Source of the DNA: Thermoanaerobacterium aotearoense | GTDB lineage: Bacteria > Bacillota > Thermoanaerobacteria > Thermoanaerobacterales > Thermoanaerobacteraceae | NCBI RefSeq assembly: GCF_009905255.1 | Contig: NZ_CP047602.1 | Location: 682,001-746,000 of the forward strand | Direction: 5' to 3' | Length of the DNA: 64,000 bases | Part shown: piece after piece, positions 30,010-38,085 of the stretch | Layout: every line of letters begins with the position of its first letter | How positions within the stretch are numbered: the stretch's first letter is position 1 | The notes under the pieces: generated by a model | Told to the model about the DNA's origin: nothing | Seen by the model: only the letters and a program-made list of their open reading frames with translations | The model's database searches: none | Position numbers and translations under genes: made by a program

Positions 30010-31815
30010 TTAGGCATTTTTTATTTTGAACTGGGTGTTATACAAATCTTTGTAGATGCCTCCTTTTTTTAAAAGTTCTTCGTGGCTTCCTTTTTCAACT
30101 ATTTCACCATTTACTACAACAAATATTACGTCTGCAGCAATTATGGTGGATAGACGATGGGCGATGACTAAGCTGGTTCTGGATTTTAAAAGAGGTTCTA
30201 ATGCCTTTTGTATATAAAACTCAGAATTGGAGTCGAGTGCTGATGTAGCTTCATCAAATATTATAATCTTGGGATCTTTTAGTAATGTCCTGGCAATGGA
30301 TATGCGTTGTTTTTCACCGCCAGATAATTTTATACCTCTATCGCCTACTATTGTATCGTAGCCGTTAGGAAGAGATTCGATAAAATCGTGAATATACGCT
30401 GCTTTGCACGCACTTATTATTTCCTCATCTGTGGCATTTTGGCGTGCAAAAAGCAGATTTTCTTTTATAGTTGTATTAAAAAGGTATGTATCTTGTGTAA
30501 CCATTCCTATATGGCTTCTTAGAGAACTAAGTGAGATATCTCTTACATCTATTCCATCCAAAAAGATTCCTCCCATTTTCACATCATAAAGTCTGGGAAG
30601 AAGATAAGTAATGGTAGTTTTTCCAGCTCCGCTTGGCCCAACTAAAGCTGCCATTTGACCAGGCTTTATTTCGAAGTTGATATCTTTAAGAGTATCGTGG
30701 AAACCATCATAAGAAAAATAGACATGTTTGAATTTGATGTTACCTTTTACACTGTTAACAACGATTGAATTTTCTTTTTCATAAATCTCGCTTTTTAAAT
30801 CTAAATATTGAAAAATGCGTTCGAACAATGCTAATGATCTAATAATATCTACGTGTATATTTGAAAATGTACTTACTGGACCGTATAGTCTTGATACCAG
30901 CGATACAAACATGACTATTCCGCCTATTGTAATAGTATTATATCTTATAAGTATTATCCCTCCAACCAAATATATAAGCATTGGCCCTATTGCAATAAAA
31001 GTTTGTATTGTCATAAAAAACCATCTGCCAATGATCGTCGCCCTTATTTGAAGTTGTGTCACTTCATTATTTACTTTTTCAAATTCTCTATATTTTTCTT
31101 TTTCTTTTGTAAAGAGCTTAATAAGAAACATACCGCTTATATTTAAAGTTTCAGTTATTATGTTTGTCAATTCTGCAAGTTTCGATTGGGTTTTAAGTGC
31201 TATTTCCCAGCGCTTTTTGCCAACCTTTCTTGTAGGTATTACAAACAAAGGCAATGTCAGAAGGCTGACGATGGCAAGCATCCAATTTGTGTAGAACAAA
31301 GTTGCTGCAGTTGTTAGAAAGACAAATATACCAGATAAAAGTTGAATAAACGTGTTTGAAAATACACTTTCTATTCCTCCAATATCATTATTGATTCTGG
31401 AGGTTATTTCACCTGTTTTTGCATTAGAAAAAAAGCTTATAGACATGTGCTCTAAATGATTGTACATGATGGATCTTAGGTCTCTGATTATGCTTTTTGA
31501 GACAATGCTGTTTAAATATGATTGTCTAACAGCAATAATATTAAGCAGTAATGTTGTTGCAAATGACAAAAAAATATATGTAACTAAAAGCTTCAAATTT
31601 TTCTGTGGCAGCGCAATATCTATTACGTTTTTGGTTAGTATAGATGGAACTACGCCTAATATGGATGTGGAAATAACAGTCATAAACAATACTATCATTA
31701 GTTTCCAATACGGCATAAAATACTTTAGTATGCGCAAAATGAATGATTTTGTGATGTGAGGTTTTTCATCAGTTTCTCTGTAAAATCTTTTACCACGATA
31801 TCCCATTGACTGCAT
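30010..31815 (-). CDS. ABC exporter, fused membrane and ATPase domains
   Basis: 601-aa half-transporter working as a homo- or heterodimer at the membrane. Six transmembrane segments fill residues ~25-320; the ATPase domain follows with Walker A GPSGAGKT, signature LSGGEKQR, Walker B IIIFDEATSALD and the H-loop IAHRLST. The N-terminus (YRGKRFYRETDEKPHITK) is basic and soluble. It resembles the multidrug/lipid exporters (MsbA/BmrA-like); substrate unknown. It is monocistronic; no terminator is obvious after its end. The ribosome site is weak (GAAAGAATG), and the second Met (31806) is an alternative start. Confidence 0.9.
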   Translation of the reverse strand: MQSMGYRGKRFYRETDEKPHITKSFILRILKYFMPYWKLMIVLFMTVISTSILGVVPSILTKNVIDIALPQKNLKLLVTYIFLSFATTLLLNIIAVRQSYLNSIVSKSIIRDLRSIMYNHLEHMSISFFSNAKTGEITSRINNDIGGIESVFSNTFIQLLSGIFVFLTTAATLFYTNWMLAIVSLLTLPLFVIPTRKVGKKRWEIALKTQSKLAELTNIITETLNISGMFLIKLFTKEKEKYREFEKVNNEVTQLQIRATIIGRWFFMTIQTFIAIGPMLIYLVGGIILIRYNTITIGGIVMFVSLVSRLYGPVSTFSNIHVDIIRSLALFERIFQYLDLKSEIYEKENSIVVNSVKGNIKFKHVYFSYDGFHDTLKDINFEIKPGQMAALVGPSGAGKTTITYLLPRLYDVKMGGIFLDGIDVRDISLSSLRSHIGMVTQDTYLFNTTIKENLLFARQNATDEEIISACKAAYIHDFIESLPNGYDTIVGDRGIKLSGGEKQRISIARTLLKDPKIIIFDEATSALDSNSEFYIQKALEPLLKSRTSLVIAHRLSTIIAADVIFVVVNGEIVEKGSHEELLKKGGIYKDLYNTQFKIKNA

Positions 31816-31851
31816 TTAAATCATTCTTTCATTAATAGAAATCACGAGTAA

Positions 31852-31881
31852 ATTATATCAAAACTATTGTTAATATGTCAA
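31852..31881 (-). promoter_or_regulatory. Promoter of the ABC exporter gene
   Basis: On the minus strand TTGACA (31881-31876) and TATAAT (31857-31852), 18-bp spacing. Confidence 0.7.
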
Positions 31882-32033
31882 AAATGTTTTCCTTAAGGAA
31901 ATCATGAAGCATATCATCATATTGTGACGATGAAGTTCCCATTGTATACAAGCAGAAAGAAAATAAACTTAATTACTACGCTTATTGTGATATAATAATG
32001 AAGGGAATTTGAAAAAGAGAGAGGAAGATATTT

Positions 32034-32792
32034 TTGACGTTAGAATACATTTTATCATTATGCGTTATAGGTTTTACTGCCGCGTTTATTGATTCTATAG
32101 CAGGCGGTGGCGGCATAATAAGCCTTCCCGGGCTTATGGTTTTAGGAGTGCCTCCAGCATATGCTCTTGGCACAAACAAATTTGCATCTACGTGTGCATC
32201 TTTTACCAGTTCTATAACTTTCATGAAATATAAAGTGTATGATATAGATTTGTTGAAATACCTTGCTTTTGGGACACTATTTGGAGCAATTTTAGGAGTT
32301 AAAGCAGTTTTGCTGTTAGACAGTTCAAAATTAAGAATCATCATAATAATATTGATGATATTTGTGGCAATGTATACACTGTTATCGAAAAATGTTGGAA
32401 ATGTAAATAAATTCAAAGGAGTAAATAGAAAGGCGGTAATAATAGGCCTTGTTATATCCATCGTATTAGGGTTTTATGATGGTTTTTTTGGACCAGGCAC
32501 AGGTTCATTTTATATATTTTTGTTTATAATATTATTAGGATATGACTTTAAGCTAAGCGCGGGAAATGGCAAAATACTCAATTTTGTCAGCAATATCACT
32601 TCTTTGATACTGTTTGCTGTAAACAGTAAGATAATTTACTCAGCGGCGATCCCTATGGCGATTGCTATGATAGTCGGTGCCAGGTTTGGCACAAAAGTTG
32701 CGATAAAAAATGGTGCTAAGCTAATACGACCAATACTTGTATGTGTTGCTATAGCTTATGCGATTAAAATGGTGTTTGACATAGCAAAATGA
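32034..32792 (+). CDS. TSUP (TauE/SafE) family membrane permease
   Basis: 252-aa protein with about eight hydrophobic segments. The N-terminal GFTAAFIDSIAGGGGIISLP and the internal repeat GFYDGFFGPGTGSFYIF are the paired signatures of the TauE/SafE/YfcA family, which move sulfite, sulfoacetate or related small anions across the membrane. TTG 32034 follows GAGAGAGGAAG. A TATAAT lies at 31991-31996. No sulfur genes adjoin it, so the substrate is open. Confidence 0.9.
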   Translation: MTLEYILSLCVIGFTAAFIDSIAGGGGIISLPGLMVLGVPPAYALGTNKFASTCASFTSSITFMKYKVYDIDLLKYLAFGTLFGAILGVKAVLLLDSSKLRIIIIILMIFVAMYTLLSKNVGNVNKFKGVNRKAVIIGLVISIVLGFYDGFFGPGTGSFYIFLFIILLGYDFKLSAGNGKILNFVSNITSLILFAVNSKIIYSAAIPMAIAMIVGARFGTKVAIKNGAKLIRPILVCVAIAYAIKMVFDIAK

Positions 32793-32876
32793 TGTATTGA
32801 AATCACCTTCATTGTTTTTAATGATTAGTGAAGTGTGAGAAACCACTATTCTAAGCATTTTGGGTGATGAAGGGAT

Positions 32877-33584
32877 ATGGTTCGCAGTCTATTAAGTATA
32901 GATTGGGATTATTTTATTCCTTTAAAAAAAGAGTGGTTGAATTCATACACTGAGACACCAAGAAATATAGAGTGGATATGGTATAAAAGGCATTTAGAAA
33001 GCTCTTTGAGAGGTATTGACATAGAAAAATCAGTGTCCATATCTTTTAGTTTGGATGATTTTTGGGATAAGATAAGGGAACATTTTATCTTTGCAAAAGA
33101 CATTGAAGTATACGTGTCTGAGTCTCACATGTTGTCATATCATATAGCTATAAATAATAAATGTGAAGAAGTGTACTCTTTAGATACGCATGCTGATTTA
33201 GGATATGGAGGAATTAGTTCAACAAGTTTTAAGTTGAATTGTGCTAATTGGATGGGTAAACTGTTATGTGAAGGTTGGATAAAAAAGGCTAATATAGTAT
33301 ACAGCCATCATACGACTGAAAAGCCAGAAGACTTTAAAGATTTTAATAAACTTTTTCCGGTTAGATATTACAATGATATTGATGAATTGCCTAAGGATAT
33401 ATACACAGCAGCTATACATATATGTAGATCTGGTGCATGGACACCACCTTGGCTTGACGATGAATTTTTTAAGCTTGTAAATAATCTAAACTTGCCTTAT
33501 AAATTGATAAAACTTTACAAAAGAAAATGGAACATTAGAAAAATGCAGCTTTCAGACTTGCTTTTTTATCTTAATTTTTCATAA
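32877..33584 (+). CDS. Putative UPF0489/arginase-fold-like protein, unknown function
   Basis: 235-aa soluble protein. The start SLLSIDWDYFIP and the later SLDTHADLGYGG, with Asp and His residues in positions like those of metal-binding arginase/deacetylase folds, suggest a member of the UPF0489-type family, but the match is by eye. Later conserved-looking parts are NIVYSHHTTEKPEDF and HICRSGAWTPPWLDD. It has no signal peptide and stands alone between the TSUP permease and a terminator. If the fold is right, it may be a metal-dependent hydrolase. Confidence 0.6.
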   Translation: MVRSLLSIDWDYFIPLKKEWLNSYTETPRNIEWIWYKRHLESSLRGIDIEKSVSISFSLDDFWDKIREHFIFAKDIEVYVSESHMLSYHIAINNKCEEVYSLDTHADLGYGGISSTSFKLNCANWMGKLLCEGWIKKANIVYSHHTTEKPEDFKDFNKLFPVRYYNDIDELPKDIYTAAIHICRSGAWTPPWLDDEFFKLVNNLNLPYKLIKLYKRKWNIRKMQLSDLLFYLNFS

Positions 33585-33621
33585 AAAGTTTATAATGTGT
33601 TTAAATGAAAGGGCTTTAAAA

Positions 33622-33664
33622 ACAAAAAAGGCGCTAATCTATTTCGATTAACGCCTTTTTATGT
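33622..33664. terminator. Bidirectional terminator between the 32877 gene and tRNA-Leu
   Basis: AAAAAGGCG-C-TAATC pairs with GATTA-A-CGCCTTTTT with a single C/A mismatch; A and T runs on both sides serve both strands. Confidence 0.85.
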
Positions 33665-33692
33665 AAATCTCCATCATAACCTATATAACTTT

Positions 33693-33776
33693 TGGTGCGG
33701 ATGAAGGGATTTGAACCCCCACGTCAAAGACACTAGATCCTAAGTCTAGCGCGTCTGCCAATTCCGCCACATCCGC
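33693..33776 (-). tRNA. tRNA-Leu (anticodon TAG)
   Basis: Minus-strand class II tRNA: acceptor GCGGATG/CATCCGC, anticodon loop CTTAGGA, long variable arm, encoded CCA. Confidence 0.95.
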
Positions 33777-33870
33777 ACATAAATCTTTAAGTCAAAAACC
33801 TTAACAATGGTATTATAATTAATATTCACTAAAATGTCAATAGCAGATACGGTTTTAAAAGCCTATTTCC

Positions 33871-33899
33871 ATATACAAGTCTTTTCTATACATATTATA
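33871..33899 (+). promoter_or_regulatory. Possible sporulation mother-cell (sigma E/K-type) promoter
   Basis: ATA at 33871 is followed after 17 bp by CATATTATA (33891-33899), close to the mother-cell -10 form CATAnnnTA. A second CATAATATA at 33934 follows AC after 16 bp but is very near the ribosome site. These short patterns are common in A+T-rich DNA. Confidence 0.3.
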
Positions 33900-33962
33900 A
33901 TATATATTTTTTGTAACAAAAAAGCTATATCTCCATAATATATAGAAAGAGGGGGGATATAA

Positions 33963-34616
33963 ATGCCTAACAATATAGTTTTTAATCCAGTGGCGGAACA
34001 GTTAAAAACTTTGATTCATGGAATGCAAGGCACTACACCAACGCCTCTATTGTTAGATTCGACCACTGGAAAACTTTTGTCAACTGTTGATGGCTCTGTG
34101 ACTGTAGCAGGCACAGTGACGGCACAAGGAACTTTAACGGTTACTGCATCAAATCTTGATATAAGACCGCTAAGTGGTGCAACTGATTCTGTGACTATTA
34201 GCAGTGGTACGGTCACAGTTGCTGGAACAGTGACTGTAACTGCGTCATCATTAGATATAAGACCTCTTACTGCCTCAACTGATTCATTTACACTTGGAAG
34301 CAGGACATTCTTGGAAGACTCCACAAGCATTGCAGGTGTAACCGGAACAGGTGTTGTTTTGATGGAGAATACAGGCAACAAATCCATGTATTCTTATTAT
34401 ATAACGAATACAGGCACTAATACTATTTCCATTAAACTCCAGATAAGTCCTACTACTACTGACACCTATTTTGTTGATGACATCAATAGTATTAGTCTGG
34501 CAGGCGGATCTATTACAGTCTTGACTGCTGTGAAATTTATGCAGTATACAAGATTGTATTACGACACAGGCGGTGCCGCAGCCACTGCAGAATTTTATTA
34601 CAACGCTCAGGTTTAA
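33963..34616 (+). CDS. DUF6385-like repeat protein (Ser/Thr-rich)
   Basis: 217-aa protein with no signal peptide. After a short N-terminal part (NNIVFNPVAEQLKTLIHG) come two ~31-residue Ser/Thr/Val repeats (about 45-75 and 76-107) of the form SVTVAGTVT followed by TLTVTAS and LDIRPL, then a ~95-residue module ending YYNAQV. That module reappears at the end of the protein at 36468 (YITNTGTN vs YNTSENAA; LQISP vs LLISP; FMQYTRLYY vs FSQYSRLSY). It looks like a beta-rich structural or surface protein. The Thr-rich repeats and the glycosyltransferase next door make it a candidate glycosylation target. ATG 33963 follows GAGGGGGG. Confidence 0.8.
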   Translation: MPNNIVFNPVAEQLKTLIHGMQGTTPTPLLLDSTTGKLLSTVDGSVTVAGTVTAQGTLTVTASNLDIRPLSGATDSVTISSGTVTVAGTVTVTASSLDIRPLTASTDSFTLGSRTFLEDSTSIAGVTGTGVVLMENTGNKSMYSYYITNTGTNTISIKLQISPTTTDTYFVDDINSISLAGGSITVLTAVKFMQYTRLYYDTGGAAATAEFYYNAQV

Positions 34617-34618
34617 CG

Positions 34619-34641
34619 ATGGGGCTTTATGCCCCATATAT
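34619..34641 (+). terminator. Weak hairpin between the DUF6385-like gene and the glycosyltransferase gene
   Basis: ATGGGGC/GCCCCAT with loop TTTAT and a short T-rich tail (ATATTTT). It may be a partial terminator lowering expression of the enzyme relative to the structural protein. Confidence 0.5.
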
Positions 34642-34660
34642 TTTCGAAAGGAGGATTCAA

Positions 34661-36436
34661 ATGTTAAGCCTGTGCATGATCGTAAAAAATGAAGAGGACA
34701 ATCTTGAAAGATGCCTTAAAAGTGTTTACGACGTAGTCGATGAAATCATAATCGTGGATACTGGCAGTACTGATAAAACGGTGGAAATAGCGAAAAAATT
34801 CGGCGCAACGGTCTTCTATTATAAATGGAATAATGATTTTAGTGCAGCCAGAAATTTTTCATTAGATAAGGCAAAAGGCGATTGGATTTTGCTGATGGAT
34901 GCTGACGACGAGCTTGATGAAGATGGTAAAAAAATGATAAATGTGCTTTTGAAAGACGATAAAATTGATGCATATTTGTTTGAAACCATAAGCTATGTAG
35001 GAGATGAAGAAGGATCGGATGCTCTTTCCAACTTAAATGTAAGGATCATTAAGAATAAAGCTGAGTACAGATTTATTGGGTCCATTCATGAACAGATATT
35101 GATTTCAATATTAAATCATGGCGGAAATGTAGCAGAAGTTCCGATAAAAGTTTATCACTACGGCTATTTGCACAAAAATATCAAAGAAAAAGATAAAAGA
35201 AACAGGAACATGTCTATACTGAAAAAGGAGCTAAAAAGAGATCCAGACAATCCCTTTCACAATTTCAATATTGGAGCGGAGTACATGGCGTTGGGCGATT
35301 ATGAGCGCGCGTATAATTACTTTAAGAAGTCTTTTGATTTTTCAAAAAACATTAAAACTGGCTATACGACAAAACTGATTATCAGGATGATCATTTGTTT
35401 AAATCAGTTAAATAAGCTTGACGAAGCATTTAGTTTATGCAATGAGTCTATTGAAAAATATCCGAATGTAACTGATGTGGTGTTCTTAAAAGGCATGTTA
35501 TACCATAGGATTGGTCATTACCAAGAGGCCATAAATTGTTTTAAAAGATGCATAGAGATAGGTGAACCATCTCTTATTGATAGATTTATAGTAGGTGTAG
35601 GAGGATTTAAAGCTTACCTTGCCATGGGAGAAGTTTTTATGGATGCAAAAAATTTTGACGATGCCATTGAATGTTTTTTAAATTCATTTAGACTTAACCC
35701 AACCAATAAAGCAATACTGTATAAATTATCAAACGCTTATTTCAGCAGATACGATGAGAAGACTGCGATAGAGAAAATTGTTTCGCATTTTGATTTGTCA
35801 CCTGAAGCGTATACGATTATAAGCGATATATTCTTTTTAAATGGCAAGTATCAGCAATCGCTAAAATTTATAGACATGGCACTAAATTCACTGAAGAATA
35901 ATATAACGTATTATGTAAAGGGAAGAACATTGATGTATCTACACAGATATGATGAAGCTGCAGAATGTTTTGAAATGGTGGATGGCGGTGAATACACCCT
36001 TGATAGTCATATTAATGATATTATTTGCCGCTTGTTGATTGGAAAAAGCATTAAGAATCAAATGTTGTTGTTAAAAAAACGCTTTATAGAGGCTTATAAA
36101 GTATTTTTCAAATTGGATCTGTTGCTAAAAAAAGATGTGATATTGCCAATAGGCGTTGAAGACACTGGCACATATACAAATGTTATTTTTATTGTACTCG
36201 ACAAACTGTTTGAGATTCAGGAATTTGATTTATTTGAAAAATCGTTAAATATGCTTAATATGGTAAATGAGAAAGATGTTTTATTGAGATTGGGAAAGCT
36301 TTATTATCGGCATGGAGCGTACAAACTTGCTGAAGAAGAATTGACACGTTCTATGAAGCTATTTGATATAATCGATGAAGAAGGTATGATTATATTAAGC
36401 AGTTTGTGTGGGCAAAAGGAAGACAAAATTAGTTGA
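34661..36436 (+). CDS. GT2-family glycosyltransferase with C-terminal TPR repeats
   Basis: 591-aa soluble enzyme. Residues 1-190 form a GT-A domain: LSLCMIVKNEEDNLERCL, IIVDTGSTDKT for nucleotide binding and LLMDADDEL with the metal-binding Asp80-Ala-Asp82. Residues ~190-590 hold about seven to eight TPR-like repeats (for example GDYERAYNYFKKS, GHYQEAINCFKRC, KNFDDAIECFLNS). This GT2-TPR layout resembles protein-modifying enzymes such as SunS-like transferases, where the repeats hold a polypeptide acceptor. True start ATG 34661 after AAAGGAGG; the upstream frame is a leader. The neighbours suggest it acts on the flanking DUF6385-like proteins (inference). Confidence 0.88.
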   Translation: MLSLCMIVKNEEDNLERCLKSVYDVVDEIIIVDTGSTDKTVEIAKKFGATVFYYKWNNDFSAARNFSLDKAKGDWILLMDADDELDEDGKKMINVLLKDDKIDAYLFETISYVGDEEGSDALSNLNVRIIKNKAEYRFIGSIHEQILISILNHGGNVAEVPIKVYHYGYLHKNIKEKDKRNRNMSILKKELKRDPDNPFHNFNIGAEYMALGDYERAYNYFKKSFDFSKNIKTGYTTKLIIRMIICLNQLNKLDEAFSLCNESIEKYPNVTDVVFLKGMLYHRIGHYQEAINCFKRCIEIGEPSLIDRFIVGVGGFKAYLAMGEVFMDAKNFDDAIECFLNSFRLNPTNKAILYKLSNAYFSRYDEKTAIEKIVSHFDLSPEAYTIISDIFFLNGKYQQSLKFIDMALNSLKNNITYYVKGRTLMYLHRYDEAAECFEMVDGGEYTLDSHINDIICRLLIGKSIKNQMLLLKKRFIEAYKVFFKLDLLLKKDVILPIGVEDTGTYTNVIFIVLDKLFEIQEFDLFEKSLNMLNMVNEKDVLLRLGKLYYRHGAYKLAEEELTRSMKLFDIIDEEGMIILSSLCGQKEDKIS

Positions 36437-36467
36437 TTGTTTTGATTTTGTTTGTAGGGGTGATGGA

Positions 36468-37343
36468 ATGCCTTCTATAATTATACAGCCATCCACAAAA
36501 GATACGTCATTAGAATCGGGTTACCCAAACAGTAATAGGGGAAGTGATCCTACACTTTGGATCGGCAGGTATTACATTGGTTTATCTGGAAAATCGGTGT
36601 ACAGAGCTCTTATACAATTTGATTTAGGCATGATGCCACAAGGTTCTATTGTGGTTGAAGCTATTTTGAAGCTTTACTTCAATTATGCCACAAATCCATC
36701 AATTGCTGCATATATTACACCATTTTTGGTTTTGAATGAATGGGATGAAAATACAGCAACATGGAATAATGGGCCCAATATTGATGAAACAGTATTCGGC
36801 TCTACAAAGGCTGTGACTAAGGAGGGCTGGTATGGATTTAATATAACGAATATAGTTAATGGATGGATAAATGGCATTTACAAAAACAACGGGATATTGC
36901 TTAAAACTCCAGAAGTGCAAAACTTTGAAACAAAAAGTTTTTATTCTAAAGATGAAACAATAAACATATCTCTAAGGCCAATGTTGCAACTGACTTATAT
37001 AGAAGGATACCCATTTACGCTAAATGAGAGAAGATTTGTGAAGGCAAAGTCTACCTATACAGTATATGATGATGAAAATTTTACAGATGTGAATGATTGT
37101 TCATCATACGATAAGTATACGTACTTTGTTTATAATACAAGTGAAAATGCAGCTATAGTAAAACTTCTCATAAGTCCTGGTGATGATCTGTGGATAGAGG
37201 ATGGCAATGAAACAATTTTAGATGCCGGAAAAACAGTTGCATTAGTACCTTATTTATTTTCTCAGTATTCAAGGCTATCATATAAAAACAAAGATGCAGG
37301 AAAAGGAGCAAACATTACCGTATGGTTTGAGGCACAAGTTTAA
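36468..37343 (+). CDS. DNRLRE-domain protein with C-terminal DUF6385-like module
   Basis: 291-aa protein without a signal peptide. Residues 1-~185 match the DNRLRE/TGF-beta-propeptide-like beta domain of surface proteins: IIQPSTKDTSLESGYPN, RALIQFDLGMMPQGS, NEWDENTATWNNGP and the closing SLRPMLQLTYIE. Residues ~200-291 share the module of the 33963 product and also end in AQV. ATG 36468 follows GTAGGGGTGAT, 31 bp after the glycosyltransferase. The domain pairing suggests an outer-layer adhesin or spore-surface component; lack of an export signal fits assembly within the mother cell. Confidence 0.82.
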   Translation: MPSIIIQPSTKDTSLESGYPNSNRGSDPTLWIGRYYIGLSGKSVYRALIQFDLGMMPQGSIVVEAILKLYFNYATNPSIAAYITPFLVLNEWDENTATWNNGPNIDETVFGSTKAVTKEGWYGFNITNIVNGWINGIYKNNGILLKTPEVQNFETKSFYSKDETINISLRPMLQLTYIEGYPFTLNERRFVKAKSTYTVYDDENFTDVNDCSSYDKYTYFVYNTSENAAIVKLLISPGDDLWIEDGNETILDAGKTVALVPYLFSQYSRLSYKNKDAGKGANITVWFEAQV

Positions 37344-37418
37344 AAAATTGCGGCACAAATTAAAAAAATGCATTATAATATTAATAGTATAATATCAAAT
37401 GAAGAGGGATAGTTTTAA

Positions 37419-37991
37419 ATGAATAAGACAAAGGAAAAGATATTTAATGCGGCCATAGATATAATTTCTCAGAAAGGTTTCTATAAGGCTACAATGGATG
37501 AAATTGCAGATAAAGCAGGTGTAGCCAAAGGAACCCTCTATTATCACTTTAATAGCAAAGACGATATATTGATATTCTTGATAGATGAAGGATTGTCGCT
37601 TTTAAAGAATCAAATATTGGAGAAGATAAGCCACATGAAAAATTCTGTAGAAAAACTAAGGGAGATAATTGTGGTTCAGTCGAATTTTTTATTTAAGTAC
37701 AAAGATTTTGTCCTGATATTGCTAAGCCAATTGTGGGGAAAAGAAGATATTCAAAATAGCTTTAGAGAAAAAATATACGATTATTTAAAGATTATTGAGG
37801 ACATAATTGATGAAGGAATTGAAGAAAAGCTAATAGAAAGATGTGATAAAAAACTACTGTCTTCTGCCTTTTTTGGAATGATAAGCTCTCTTATTATCTT
37901 TCAATTTAGAAATAATGACATTATAGACCCGGAACATATAGCAGATAGTGTTATTGAATATACATTTAATGGAATCCATTATAGAGATTAA
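37419..37991 (+). CDS. TetR/AcrR-family transcriptional regulator
   Basis: 190-aa repressor-type protein. The N-terminal helix-turn-helix is MDEIADKAGVAKGTLYYHFNSKDDI (about 25-50, shown in part); the rest is a helical ligand domain. The gene lies directly before the YhgE/Pip-type gene, whose promoter carries a perfect palindrome, so it very likely represses that gene. It ends within its own terminator stem. Ligand unknown. Confidence 0.93.
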   Translation: MNKTKEKIFNAAIDIISQKGFYKATMDEIADKAGVAKGTLYYHFNSKDDILIFLIDEGLSLLKNQILEKISHMKNSVEKLREIIVVQSNFLFKYKDFVLILLSQLWGKEDIQNSFREKIYDYLKIIEDIIDEGIEEKLIERCDKKLLSSAFFGMISSLIIFQFRNNDIIDPEHIADSVIEYTFNGIHYRD

Positions 37992-38010
37992 TCTTTATAA
38001 TGGATTTTTT
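37973..38010 (+). terminator. Terminator of tetR
   Basis: AATCCATTAT/ATAATGGATT 10-bp stem followed by TTTTATT. Confidence 0.75.
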
Positions 38011-38011
38011 A

Positions 38012-38040
38012 TTGACTTTTAAAATCAAAGATACTATAAT
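38012..38040 (+). promoter_or_regulatory. Promoter of the YhgE/Pip-type gene
   Basis: TTGACT (38012-38017) and TATAAT (38035-38040) with exactly 17-bp spacing. Confidence 0.85.
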
Positions 38041-38048
38041 AAGTTAGA

Positions 38049-38062
38049 ACTGACCGGTCAGT
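38049..38062. promoter_or_regulatory. Palindromic operator, probable TetR-family binding site
   Basis: ACTGACCGGTCAGT is a perfect 14-bp palindrome at the predicted transcription start. The form GACCGGTC is common among TetR-family operators, and a tetR gene lies just upstream. Confidence 0.75.
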
Positions 38063-38085
38063 ATAAAAGTATTGGAGGTGTATTT

